This document shows, one piece after another, positions 1-6,760 of a DNA stretch of 19,534 nt; position 1 is the first letter of the stretch, and every line of letters begins with the position of its first letter. The stretch is from assembly GCA_036656615.1 (NCBI GenBank), contig JAVXHY010000029.1, positions 1 through 19,534 of the forward strand. The letters run 5' to 3'. The notes beneath the pieces are model-generated. The model was given only the letters and a program-made list of their open reading frames with translations. It was not told the origin of the DNA and did not search any database. Made by a program: the position numbers and the translations under genes. Source of the DNA: CAUPWF01 sp036656615 (lineage in GTDB: Bacteria; Bacillota; Clostridia; Lachnospirales; Lachnospiraceae).

Positions 1-54
1 TATAAGTTTATAAAATAGGGAGGGATGCCTATTGAATGTTGATTAAAATAAGGG

Positions 55-86
55 TTGACATTTAAGAGTAAGTATAATAATATAAT
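55..86 (+). promoter_or_regulatory. Probable sigma-A promoter of recA
   Basis: A perfect -35 hexamer TTGACA lies at 55-60. Downstream is a run of overlapping -10-like hexamers: TAATAT at 78-83 gives a 17-base spacer, and TATAAT at 81-86 gives a 20-base spacer. I favour 78-83 by spacing, but the choice cannot be settled by eye. Either way transcription would start near 90-94, at the edge of the SOS box, which fits repression by LexA blocking initiation. Bases 1-54 hold no gene that I can support. Confidence 0.7.
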
Positions 87-94
87 ATTAATAG

Positions 95-108
95 CGAACA
101 GATGTTCG
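95..108. promoter_or_regulatory. LexA (DinR) SOS box in the recA leader
   Basis: The palindrome CGAACAGATGTTCG matches the Bacillus/Clostridium LexA consensus CGAACRNRYGTTCG at every defined position. It sits just downstream of the recA -10 region and 17 bases before the recA start codon. Bound LexA would block recA transcription until RecA-stimulated autocleavage of LexA during DNA damage. The box contains an in-frame ATG (102-104), but this has no ribosome site and is not taken as the start. Confidence 0.93.
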
Positions 109-125
109 CGATAAAGGAGATTGTG

Positions 126-1262
126 ATGGCTAAAGACGATAAATTAAAGGCATTAGATGCCGCAATAGCAAAACTTGAAAAGGATTTTGGAAAAGGAACC
201 GTTATGAAATTAGGAGATTCCAATGTTCATATGAACGTGGAAACAGTGCCTTCCGGGTGCTTGAGTTTGGATATTGCCTTGGGTCTTGGAGGAGTACCAA
301 AGGGACGTGTAATAGAAGTATATGGACCAGAATCAAGTGGTAAGACGACAATGGCACTGCACATGATAGCAGAGGTGCAAAAGAGGGGTGGAATTGCTGG
401 ATTTGTGGATGCAGAACATGCATTAGATCCGGTATATGCGAAAAATATTGGAGTGGATATTGATGAATTGTACATTTCACAGCCTGATAGTGGTGACCAG
501 GCATTGGAGATTACAGAGACTATGGTCAGGTCGGGAGCTATTGATATTATTGTAATTGACTCAGTTGCAGCATTGGTACCAAGACAGGAAATAGAAGGTG
601 ATATGGGAGACAGCCACGTAGGATTACAGGCTCGTTTGATGTCCCAAGCACTTAGAAAATTAACTCCTGTAATTAGTAAATCTAATTGTTCGGTTGTTTT
701 TATTAATCAATTAAGAGAAAAAGTGGGTGTGATGTTTGGTAATCCAGAGACGACATCTGGTGGTCGTGCATTGAAATTTTATGCATCTATCCGTATGGAT
801 GTAAGAAGGACTGAAACTTTAAAACAAGGTGGGGAGATGATTGGAAACCGTACTCGTATTAAAGTTGTAAAGAATAAAATCGCACCACCATTTAAAGAAG
901 CAGAATTTGATATTATGTTTGGAAAAGGAGTGTCTAGAGAAGGAGATATTTTAGACTTGGCTTCGGGGATTGATTTGATTAATAAAAGTGGTTCTTGGTA
1001 CGCATATAATGGAGATAAGATTGGACAGGGACGTGAGAATGCAAAAATCTATTTAAGCGAACATCCTGATTTGACAAATGAGTTGGAGGTCAAGATCAGA
1101 GATCATTATCACTTGCATGTAGAAGAATCTGTGAAAGAGAAAGAAACTGTCAAAAAAAATAATGCTGCAGAGAAAACCGAAGGGGCTGCAAAAAAACCAG
1201 CATCTGTTAAAGGACAAGAATCAGATAAAAAAGTGGATATAGTGAAAGAGAAAGAAGAGTAA
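126..1262 (+). CDS. recA: Recombinase RecA
   Basis: RecA polymerises on single-stranded DNA, catalyses ATP-dependent homologous pairing and strand exchange, and triggers LexA self-cleavage. The 378-residue protein shows Walker A GPESSGKT at 67-74, Walker B IIVID at 141-145, and the L2 region with NQLREKVGVMFGNPETTSGG near 194-213. These are diagnostic of RecA. The ATG at 126 is chosen because AAAGGAG (113-119) precedes it by 6 bases. A longer in-frame reading from 102 begins inside the SOS box and adds eight residues unlike RecA. The C-terminal roughly 45 residues are a lysine/glutamate-rich tail, making the protein longer than the usual 350 or so; such acidic or charged tails vary between species. 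recX follows after one base. Confidence 0.98.
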   Translation: MAKDDKLKALDAAIAKLEKDFGKGTVMKLGDSNVHMNVETVPSGCLSLDIALGLGGVPKGRVIEVYGPESSGKTTMALHMIAEVQKRGGIAGFVDAEHALDPVYAKNIGVDIDELYISQPDSGDQALEITETMVRSGAIDIIVIDSVAALVPRQEIEGDMGDSHVGLQARLMSQALRKLTPVISKSNCSVVFINQLREKVGVMFGNPETTSGGRALKFYASIRMDVRRTETLKQGGEMIGNRTRIKVVKNKIAPPFKEAEFDIMFGKGVSREGDILDLASGIDLINKSGSWYAYNGDKIGQGRENAKIYLSEHPDLTNELEVKIRDHYHLHVEESVKEKETVKKNNAAEKTEGAAKKPASVKGQESDKKVDIVKEKEE

Positions 1263-1263
1263 T

Positions 1264-1878
1264 ATGATTGTTACAAAAATCGAACCAATAACAAAAACAA
1301 AATTCAAAATATATATTGATGAAGAATTCGCCTTTGTATTATACAAAGGCGAATTGTCTAAAAATCATATAAAAGAACAAGAAGAAATTGAAGAAGTATT
1401 ATATGATAAAATTAAAAAGGAGATTATTTTAAAACGTGGAAAATTAAGAGCTATGCATCTGCTTAGTCAAATGGATCGATCTGAAACACAACTAAGACAT
1501 AAATTAAAACAAAATTATTATACAGAGGATATCATAGATGCAGTGATGGATTATGTGAAATCTTTTGGTTATATTAATGACAGAGAATATGCAAGACGCT
1601 ATATAGAAAATAAAAAACAAATAAAAAGCAAAAAAGAAATAGGTCTTTTATTATTTCAAAAAGGTATTGCAAAAGAACAAATAGATGAGGCATTTCAACT
1701 TTACTGGGAAAATGAAAGTGAAATAGAGGCTATTAGAGTAATTTTACGTAAAAAAAACTTCAATATTGAGGTAGCAACAGATGCAGAAAAGCAAAAATTA
1801 TCAGGACAGTTAGCAAGAAAAGGATTTCGTTATGAGGATATCCGTCAAGTAATACAAGTTTCTGCATGGAATGCTTGA
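1264..1878 (+). CDS. recX: RecA modulator RecX
   Basis: RecX binds in the groove of the RecA filament and modulates, usually limits, RecA activity. The 204-residue protein has an N-terminal beta-rich segment (TKIEPITKTKFKIYIDEEF), then helical tandem repeats with signatures such as LRAMHLLSQMDRSETQLRHKL and FGYINDREYARRYIE, which are typical of RecX. The start lies one base after the recA stop. Only a weak purine-rich stretch at the recA end could act as ribosome site, so translation is probably coupled to recA. A perfect 14-bp inverted repeat lies inside the gene at 1325-1355. The stop codon is embedded in the -35 hexamer of the rny promoter. Confidence 0.93.
   Translation: MIVTKIEPITKTKFKIYIDEEFAFVLYKGELSKNHIKEQEEIEEVLYDKIKKEIILKRGKLRAMHLLSQMDRSETQLRHKLKQNYYTEDIIDAVMDYVKSFGYINDREYARRYIENKKQIKSKKEIGLLLFQKGIAKEQIDEAFQLYWENESEIEAIRVILRKKNFNIEVATDAEKQKLSGQLARKGFRYEDIRQVIQVSAWNA
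1325..1355 (+). promoter_or_regulatory. Perfect 14-bp stem-loop inside recX
   Basis: The arms AATTCGCCTTTGTA (1325-1338) and TACAAAGGCGAATT (1342-1355) are exactly complementary, with a 3-base loop TTA. The structure begins about 60 bases after the recX start codon and is translated as part of the conserved N-terminal region (around EEFAFVLYKGEL). No U-run follows, so it is not a standard intrinsic terminator. A role in lowering recX output relative to recA, by attenuation, ribosome pausing or mRNA processing, is inference. Confidence 0.6.
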
Positions 1879-1903
1879 CAGATTTGTGAAAACAGTATAA
1901 AAT
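1875..1903 (+). promoter_or_regulatory. Probable sigma-A promoter of rny
   Basis: TTGACA (1875-1880, perfect) is followed after 17 bases by TAAAAT (1898-1903). The -35 hexamer overlaps the recX TGA stop. Transcription would begin near 1910 and give a leader of about 40 bases. An inverted repeat AACAGT (1891-1896) / ACTGTT (1907-1912) flanks the -10 element and could be an operator, although 6-bp arms are weak evidence. A promoter here would let rny be expressed independently of SOS-controlled recA. Confidence 0.75.
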
Positions 1904-1937
1904 TTAACTGTTGTATTTGTACAATGAAAATTAAATA

Positions 1938-1950
1938 AGGAGGTGCTCCT
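1938..1950 (+). promoter_or_regulatory. Hairpin enclosing the rny ribosome binding site
   Basis: AGGAG (1938-1942), loop GTG, and CTCCT (1946-1950) form a 5-bp stem that sequesters the Shine-Dalgarno core and abuts the GTG start at 1951. A second small stem-loop, TTGTA-TTTG-TACAA, lies at 1911-1924, at the predicted 5' end of the transcript. Together they suggest translational or stability control of rny mRNA. Function is inferred. Confidence 0.5.
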
Positions 1951-3501
1951 GTGCTAATCAATATAATTATTGCTGTGGCCATCACGCTTGTTATTACAGC
2001 ATTTATTACTTATTCTGTTACAGTTTCAAATCTAAAGAAGAATGCAGATTCAAAGATTGGAAATGCAGAGAATAAAGCAAGACAGATAATAGATGATGCA
2101 TTAAAATTAGCCGAGACAACGAAAAAAGAAGCGCTCTTAGAAGTTAAGGAAGAGTCAATTAAGACAAAGAATGAGTTGGAGAAGGAAACAAAAGAAAGAA
2201 GAGTTGAACTTCAACGTTATGAAAAAAGAGTGTTAACCAAGGAAGAAACATTAGAAAAGAAGTCAGAAGTTATTGAACAGCGGGAAGCAAATTTCGCAGC
2301 AAAAGAAGAAGCCATGAAGCAACGAGAAGTAAAGATAGAAGAGCTTCAAGCAAAAAGGGTACAGGAACTAGAAAGAATCTCAGGACTTACCTCCGAACAA
2401 GCAAAAGAATATCTGTTAAAAACTGTGGAACAAGATGTAAAGCATGATACAGCTAAGCTGATTAAAGAGTTAGACAATCAGGCAAAAGAAGAAGCTGGTA
2501 AAAAGGCAAAAGAATATGTCGTTACCGCAATTCAAAAATGCGCAGCCGATCATGTGGCAGAAACTACAATTTCGGTTGTACAACTTCCTAGTGATGAAAT
2601 GAAAGGTAGAATTATTGGTAGAGAGGGACGTAATATTCGTACTCTTGAAACTATGACTGGTGTAGAATTAATTATAGACGATACACCAGAAGCAGTTGTT
2701 TTATCTGGATTTGATCCAATTAGAAGAGAAGTAGCAAGAATTGCTCTTGAAAAACTGATTGTGGATGGACGTATTCATCCAGCAAGAATAGAAGAAATGG
2801 TAGAAAAAGCGCAAAAAGATGTAGAAACAATGATTCGTGAAGAAGGTGAAGCGGCAGCCCTTGAGGTTGGTATTCACGGAATTCACCCTGAACTGATTCG
2901 CCTTTTGGGTAGAATGAAGTTTAGAACAAGCTATGGACAAAATGCATTAAAACATTCGATGGAAGTGGCTCAATTATCAGGTCTGTTGGCCGGAGAAATT
3001 GGCTTGGATGTTAGAATGGCAAAAAGAGCAGGTCTATTACATGATATTGGGAAATCAATTGATCATGATGTAGAAGGATCACACATTCAAATAGGTGTAG
3101 ATCTTTGTAGAAAATACAAAGAGTCACCTGTTGTTATTAATGCGGTTGAATCTCATCATGGTGATGTAGAACCGGAAACATTAATTGCATGTGTGGTACA
3201 AGCCGCTGATACGATTTCAGCAGCACGTCCTGGTGCAAGAAGAGAGACATTAGAAACATACACAAACAGATTAAAACAGTTAGAAGATATTACCAACCAG
3301 TTTAAAGGTGTGGATAAATCTTTTGCAATTCAAGCGGGTAGAGAGATTCGAATTATGGTAGTTCCAGAACAAGTGACTGATGACGATATGGTATTGATGG
3401 CAAGAGATATTTCAAAACAAATTGAATTTGAATTAGAATATCCTGGTCAGATAAAAGTGAATGTGATTCGCGAAAGCCGCGTTACAGATTATGCGAAATA
3501 A
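1951..3501 (+). CDS. rny: Ribonuclease Y
   Basis: RNase Y is the membrane-anchored endoribonuclease that initiates mRNA decay in many Firmicutes. The 516-residue product has one N-terminal membrane helix (about residues 2-26) and a long charged coiled coil (about 30-200). A KH RNA-binding domain follows with GRIIGREGRN at 219-228. The HD metal-dependent catalytic domain has H335 in LKHS and H364-D365 in LLHDIGKS. Length and order match the family. The GTG start is supported by TAAGGAGGTG 7 bases upstream and by the membrane segment beginning immediately. It has its own promoter after recX and an intrinsic terminator after it. Confidence 0.97.
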   Translation: MLINIIIAVAITLVITAFITYSVTVSNLKKNADSKIGNAENKARQIIDDALKLAETTKKEALLEVKEESIKTKNELEKETKERRVELQRYEKRVLTKEETLEKKSEVIEQREANFAAKEEAMKQREVKIEELQAKRVQELERISGLTSEQAKEYLLKTVEQDVKHDTAKLIKELDNQAKEEAGKKAKEYVVTAIQKCAADHVAETTISVVQLPSDEMKGRIIGREGRNIRTLETMTGVELIIDDTPEAVVLSGFDPIRREVARIALEKLIVDGRIHPARIEEMVEKAQKDVETMIREEGEAAALEVGIHGIHPELIRLLGRMKFRTSYGQNALKHSMEVAQLSGLLAGEIGLDVRMAKRAGLLHDIGKSIDHDVEGSHIQIGVDLCRKYKESPVVINAVESHHGDVEPETLIACVVQAADTISAARPGARRETLETYTNRLKQLEDITNQFKGVDKSFAIQAGREIRIMVVPEQVTDDDMVLMARDISKQIEFELEYPGQIKVNVIRESRVTDYAK

Positions 3502-3506
3502 GAATT

Positions 3507-3561
3507 TAAAAAGCTATTGCTTCATGAACGTGAAAACGTCATGGAGTAGTGGCTTTTTTTT
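3507..3561 (+). terminator. Intrinsic terminator after rny
   Basis: The sequence from AAGC at 3511 to GCTT near 3555 folds into a long imperfect stem with several G-U pairs, one bulged A and a GAAA-type loop near 3531-3534. It is followed by an uninterrupted T-run (3554-3561). It starts only a few bases after the rny stop codon. Confidence 0.85.
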
Positions 3562-3575
3562 ATGGAAAAGACTTA

Positions 3576-3604
3576 TTGGAAAAATTTGATAAAGGTGATA
3601 AAAT
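3576..3604 (+). promoter_or_regulatory. Probable promoter of the NUDIX gene
   Basis: TTGGAA (3576-3581) is followed after 17 bases by TAAAAT (3599-3604). A TG dinucleotide at 3596-3597 makes an extended -10. An inverted repeat TCGTG (3616-3620) / CACGA (3631-3635) lies just downstream and could be an operator, but its short arms make this tentative. Confidence 0.55.
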
Positions 3605-3664
3605 AAAAATACAGATCGTGTAATTTAAATCACGAATGAGTAAAGATAAAGGTTAGGTGAAGGT

Positions 3665-4210
3665 ATGAGTGAAGAAATAAAACGTGTGGGCAGAACACTG
3701 GTACATCGTGGTGCAATCATAGATATGTATTGCGATACCATTCGGCTACCGGATGAACATATTGTAAAGTGGGATTATATTCATCATAACGGAGCAGCGG
3801 CAGTTGTTCCGGTCATGGAGGATGGGAGAATTCTAATGGTAAGACAGTACAGAAATGCATTGGATCGATATACTTTAGAAATTCCGGCAGGTGCTTTGGA
3901 TTATGTGGAAGAACCAGGCCTTCAATGTGCTTCTAGAGAGTTGGAAGAAGAAACAGGTTATCGTTCAGAACAATTAGAGTGGCTGATTACCCTACGAACT
4001 ACAGTTGCATTTTGTAATGAAAAAATAGAGATATATATAGCAAGAAATCTAATTAAATCAAAGCAAAATTTAGATGATGATGAATATATTGATGTGAAAT
4101 CATACAGTATGGATGAGTTGAAGCAAAAGATTTTCGAGGGAGAAATCGAAGATTCTAAAACAATTGCATCTCTTTTGGCTTACGAAGTTAAATATCACAG
4201 AAATATTTAA
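3665..4210 (+). CDS. NUDIX hydrolase, probable ADP-ribose pyrophosphatase
   Basis: The protein probably hydrolyses ADP-ribose to AMP and ribose-5-phosphate, removing a reactive nucleotide sugar. The 181-residue product contains the Nudix metal-binding box at 76-99. It starts at G76 in the LEIPAGALD context and ends with RELEEETGY (91-99). The stretch between the first Gly and the RE motif is one residue longer than the canonical G-x5-E-x7-RE. The upstream LEIPAG and the N-terminal domain-swap segment (VKWDYIHHNGAAAVVPV) fit the ADPRase subfamily. The ATG start follows GGTGAAGG closely. In Bacillus the ADPRase gene nudF lies near spoIIM, as here. Specific substrate is inferred from family resemblance. 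Confidence 0.9.
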   Translation: MSEEIKRVGRTLVHRGAIIDMYCDTIRLPDEHIVKWDYIHHNGAAAVVPVMEDGRILMVRQYRNALDRYTLEIPAGALDYVEEPGLQCASRELEEETGYRSEQLEWLITLRTTVAFCNEKIEIYIARNLIKSKQNLDDDEYIDVKSYSMDELKQKIFEGEIEDSKTIASLLAYEVKYHRNI

Positions 4211-4228
4211 TCATTTAGAGGATTCATA

Positions 4229-4256
4229 GAATAATATAAAAGGCCTGGCATATAAT
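4229..4256 (+). promoter_or_regulatory. Candidate sigma-E promoter for the spoIIM-like gene
   Basis: GAATAAT (4229-4235) matches the Bacillus sigma-E -35 consensus KMATATT at 6 of 7. After 13 bases, CATATAAT (4249-4256) matches the -10 consensus CATACAMT at 7 of 8. Transcription would start near 4263, ten bases before the ribosome site AGGAGG (4273-4278). No good sigma-A -35 is found at the right distance from the embedded TATAAT. Sigma-E is the early mother-cell factor and drives spoIIM in Bacillus subtilis. Confidence 0.6.
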
Positions 4257-4285
4257 GAAATATCTCGACGACAGGAGGACTGGTT

Positions 4286-4825
4286 GTGAAGATATTTCAA
4301 AACAGAAAACAATTTCTGATATTTTATATGCTAGGCTTTTTCTTTGGCATTTTTTTTATTAATTTAGTGGCGAAAGAAACAGTTTATACGGTTGGAATTT
4401 TTGATCATTATTTTTTGAAAAATTATACAAATACACAGATTGAGATTAATGAATATATATTTTATTTATTCAAAATTAGAATCATTCCATTTTTATTTTT
4501 ATTTATGTTTAGTTTTACAATATTTAAAAAGGTGATTACAATTATTAGTATAGTATGGACAGGTATATCTAGTGGGATTATTAGTTCTTTGGCGGTTATG
4601 CATATGGGAATCAAAGGTATTTTACTTTGTCTTGTTAGTGGAATTCCTCATTTCTTATTGTATGTGCCGGCTTATTTTGTTTTACTGTGGTATATGTATC
4701 AGATACCACAGTCTAAATGGACATGGAACAAATCTGTCTTTGTAGTTTTAACATTATTTATGGGTCTCATATTAGAAGCATATGTGAATCCAATGTTAAT
4801 GACCATCTTTATCAAAACTCTGTAA
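4286..4825 (+). CDS. spoIIM: Stage II sporulation protein M-like membrane protein
   Basis: SpoIIM is part of the DMP (SpoIID-SpoIIM-SpoIIP) machinery that remodels septal peptidoglycan during engulfment of the forespore. The 179-residue protein is very hydrophobic. Its likely membrane helices are at about 10-28, 64-80, 84-105, 110-137 and 150-175. The signatures GIPHFLLYVPA (119-129) and LEAYVNP (163-169) near the C-terminus fit the SpoIIM/DUF95 family. The GTG start is set by AGGAGG 7 bases upstream. The protein is somewhat shorter than the Bacillus one, which is a little over 200 residues. Support is added by the NUDIX neighbour and the sigma-E-like promoter. The stop codon abuts the stop of the convergent gene. 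Assignment rests on resemblance by eye. Confidence 0.78.
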   Translation: MKIFQNRKQFLIFYMLGFFFGIFFINLVAKETVYTVGIFDHYFLKNYTNTQIEINEYIFYLFKIRIIPFLFLFMFSFTIFKKVITIISIVWTGISSGIISSLAVMHMGIKGILLCLVSGIPHFLLYVPAYFVLLWYMYQIPQSKWTWNKSVFVVLTLFMGLILEAYVNPMLMTIFIKTL

Positions 4826-6133
4826 TTATTTAGAACGAACTTGTATCAGACCTGAGATGGTTATAACAATCTGACTGAATAAAAGGCCCCAGAGATAGCC
4901 CTGTATTCCAAAGCGGGGGATTAGCCATAAGACACTTCCAATGCGAATGATTAGACCAATTGTACTAATCATAAATGAAACGGTGGCTTTACCCATTCCG
5001 TTTAATATACTGATAAGAGTAGTGTTTGTATAGAGAAAAGGACAAATCCATGCAAGGGTTGTAATAAAATCTCCGGCTATTTTACTTTTGAATACATAGG
5101 TACCAATAAGTGGACCCAAAAAAAGGAAAAAAAGACAAGAGATAAAGCCAAGTGAAAAACAACAAATTATGACCTTGTGTATTAAACAATCCAATTCTTT
5201 TTCTTTCTTTTCAACTTGTATTTCTGCTACAGTGGGCAAGAGCATAATAGAAATCGAACTGGTAATGGCAGAAGGAAATAAGATACATGGAAGTGCCATT
5301 CCCATTAGGACGCCATATATACTCAATGCATTTGTTGTGGAATATCCATAATTAAGTAAATTATTGGGAATGGAGATTGCTTCTATACTTTGTAAGATGT
5401 TTAACAAAACTTTATTAGCGGTCAACGGAAGGGACAAAGTAAGAAGGGATGAAAGATGTTTCCGATATTTCCACAAATGTACCATTTGTAAACGTAAAAA
5501 TCCGGACCCTGCAACTAGTTTCATACAAAATAGTGCAGAGGATATTTCACCAAATACTAGACCCAGTACGGCTATGGATATATTGATATTTATTTGTTTT
5601 TTTATACCAATAGCATAAAGGATCAATACAGAGGTTACCCTTACAATTTGTTCTAATAATTGGGAAATGGCTGGAATTCCAGTTTGTTTCAAACCATAAT
5701 AATATCCGCTGATACAGCTATGTATGGAAGCAAATGGCAGAGTATAGGATATGGCTATTAGAAGTGGCTCACAGCGGCGGTCGCCCAAAAGCTGTATTGC
5801 AATAGGATGTGAAAAAGTCTGTAATACGCAGGTAGAAATACAAGAAAGTAATACAGAAAAAACCAAGCCAATCAACAGTATTTGTTTAGATTCCTGTTTT
5901 TTTCCAAGAGCATATTTCTGTGCCACACATCTGGAAATTGCAGTTTGTATACCAGAAGAAGTAAATGAGATAAAAAGGATGTAAATTGGGAAAATCAGCT
6001 GATATAACCCAACTCCTTCTTCGCCAAAGGTATGACTTAGAAAAATACGATAAAAAAATCCAATTAAACGACTAAAGACTCCGGTTGCAGTAAGAATAAG
6101 TGTCCCTTTTAAAAGTGTGCGTTTTGCAGTCAT
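4826..6133 (-). CDS. SpoVB/MurJ-like oligosaccharide flippase
   Basis: This is a polytopic membrane protein of the MOP (MVF/Wzx) exporter superfamily. The 435 residues have about 12 hydrophobic helices. The N-terminal region (LLKGTLILTATGVFSRLIGFFYRIFLSHTFGEEGVGLYQL) strongly resembles SpoVB and related lipid-linked precursor flippases. SpoVB acts in spore cortex formation, presumably moving lipid-linked peptidoglycan precursors. Bacillus SpoVB exceeds 500 residues, so this is a shorter version, perhaps lacking the last two helices. The start ATG (6131-6133) follows AGGAG (6142-6138) at a tight 4-base spacing. The upstream sigma-E-like promoter favours a sporulation role. A vegetative polysaccharide flippase is the alternative. 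Confidence 0.75.
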   Translation of the reverse strand: MTAKRTLLKGTLILTATGVFSRLIGFFYRIFLSHTFGEEGVGLYQLIFPIYILFISFTSSGIQTAISRCVAQKYALGKKQESKQILLIGLVFSVLLSCISTCVLQTFSHPIAIQLLGDRRCEPLLIAISYTLPFASIHSCISGYYYGLKQTGIPAISQLLEQIVRVTSVLILYAIGIKKQININISIAVLGLVFGEISSALFCMKLVAGSGFLRLQMVHLWKYRKHLSSLLTLSLPLTANKVLLNILQSIEAISIPNNLLNYGYSTTNALSIYGVLMGMALPCILFPSAITSSISIMLLPTVAEIQVEKKEKELDCLIHKVIICCFSLGFISCLFFLFLGPLIGTYVFKSKIAGDFITTLAWICPFLYTNTTLISILNGMGKATVSFMISTIGLIIRIGSVLWLIPRFGIQGYLWGLLFSQIVITISGLIQVRSK

Positions 6134-6151
6134 AATGCTCCTGAATAGTAA

Positions 6152-6179
6152 CTTATATGCTAATCTCTATAAGATATTC
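6152..6179 (-). promoter_or_regulatory. Candidate sigma-E promoter for the spoVB-like gene
   Basis: Read on the minus strand, GAATATC (6179-6173) matches the sigma-E -35 KMATATT at 6 of 7. A 13-base spacer and CATATAAG (6159-6152) follow; the latter matches CATACAMT at 6 of 8. The spacer length and the first five -35 bases equal those of the candidate upstream of the spoIIM-like gene. The predicted leader is very short, about 12 bases, with the ribosome site almost at the 5' end. That is a reservation. Confidence 0.5.
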
Positions 6180-6190
6180 TAATATTACTC

Positions 6191-6219
6191 TTGACAGAAC
6201 AAAAAACGGATGTTATTCT
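6191..6219 (+). promoter_or_regulatory. Probable promoter of the iscR-iscS-iscU-mnmA operon
   Basis: A perfect -35 TTGACA (6191-6196) is followed after 17 bases by TATTCT (6214-6219), a weak -10 rescued by TG at 6211-6212 (extended -10). Start of transcription would be near 6226, immediately before the palindrome at 6234-6250. The region is divergent to the spoVB-like gene. Confidence 0.7.
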
Positions 6220-6230
6220 ACTAAAGAAGA

Positions 6231-6252
6231 ATCCCTAGTAAACTACTAGGAT
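6231..6252. promoter_or_regulatory. Palindrome in the iscR leader, putative Rrf2/IscR operator
   Basis: CCTAGTA (6234-6240) and TACTAGG (6244-6250) are perfect inverted repeats separated by AAC, extendable to ATC/GAT with one bulged C. It lies just downstream of the predicted transcription start and upstream of the ribosome site of the first gene, where an autorepressor would bind. One half (ACTAGGATAT) resembles the outer half of the Escherichia coli type 1 IscR site. The identity of the binding protein is inferred from position. Confidence 0.6.
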
Positions 6253-6284
6253 ATGAAAACAAGTGAAGCAAAGAAGGTGAGAAA

Positions 6285-6743
6285 GTGAAATTGTCAACCA
6301 AAGGTAGATATGGTTTGCGGGCACTAATTGATTTGGCACAGTACAGTGAGATAGAACCAGTTTCCATTAATAGCATTTCTGCCAGACAGGGAATTTCCGA
6401 GAGATATTTGGAACAATTAATGTCCATGTTAAAGAAAGCTGGATTAATTAAAAGTATAAGAGGTGCCAATGGAGGTTATATATTGGCCAAAAATGCAAAG
6501 GAAATTTCAGTGGGTGATGTGCTGCGTGCATTGGAGGGAAGCCTTGAGCCAGTGGAATGCTCCGGTTTACAAGAAGAAGATGGATGCAGTGCTGCTGGTG
6601 GTTGTGTAACAAAATATGTATGGCAAAGAATTAATGATAGTATTAATCAGACCGTTGATGAGATGAAGCTTGATCAATTAGTTATGGAAAGTAAAGCAAT
6701 GCCAGATACAGGAGTATTTGAACAGGGAACATGTAAAAATTAG
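6285..6743 (+). CDS. iscR: Rrf2-family Fe-S-responsive regulator, IscR-like
   Basis: This is a winged-helix transcription factor likely to sense Fe-S cluster status and control the following genes. The 152-residue protein begins MKLSTKGRYGLRALIDLA, the standard Rrf2 start. The recognition helix region follows (ISERYLEQLMSMLKKAGL), then the wing RGANGGYILAK. Three cysteines, C92, C101 and C107 (C-x8-C-x5-C), sit where IscR binds its [2Fe-2S] cluster. The GTG start is preceded by AAGGTG with 5 bases between. It leads an operon with iscS, iscU and mnmA. A cysteine-metabolism regulator (CymR-like) is less likely because of the cysteines and the neighbours. Confidence 0.88.
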   Translation: MKLSTKGRYGLRALIDLAQYSEIEPVSINSISARQGISERYLEQLMSMLKKAGLIKSIRGANGGYILAKNAKEISVGDVLRALEGSLEPVECSGLQEEDGCSAAGGCVTKYVWQRINDSINQTVDEMKLDQLVMESKAMPDTGVFEQGTCKN

Positions 6744-6760
6744 ATTTGGAGGAAATAATT

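Noticed and set aside
25..42. Tiny open frame after a GGGAGGG sequence upstream of recA
   Set aside because: Only five codons, and the purine stretch touches the ATG with no spacer. Probably the end of an intergenic region.
102..125. Upstream in-frame ATG for recA
   Set aside because: It lies inside the LexA box, has no ribosome site and adds residues not seen in RecA. The ATG at 126 has AAAGGAG at good spacing.
202..504. Antisense open frame over recA
   Set aside because: It lacks a ribosome site and any recognisable protein features. It mirrors a strongly conserved gene.
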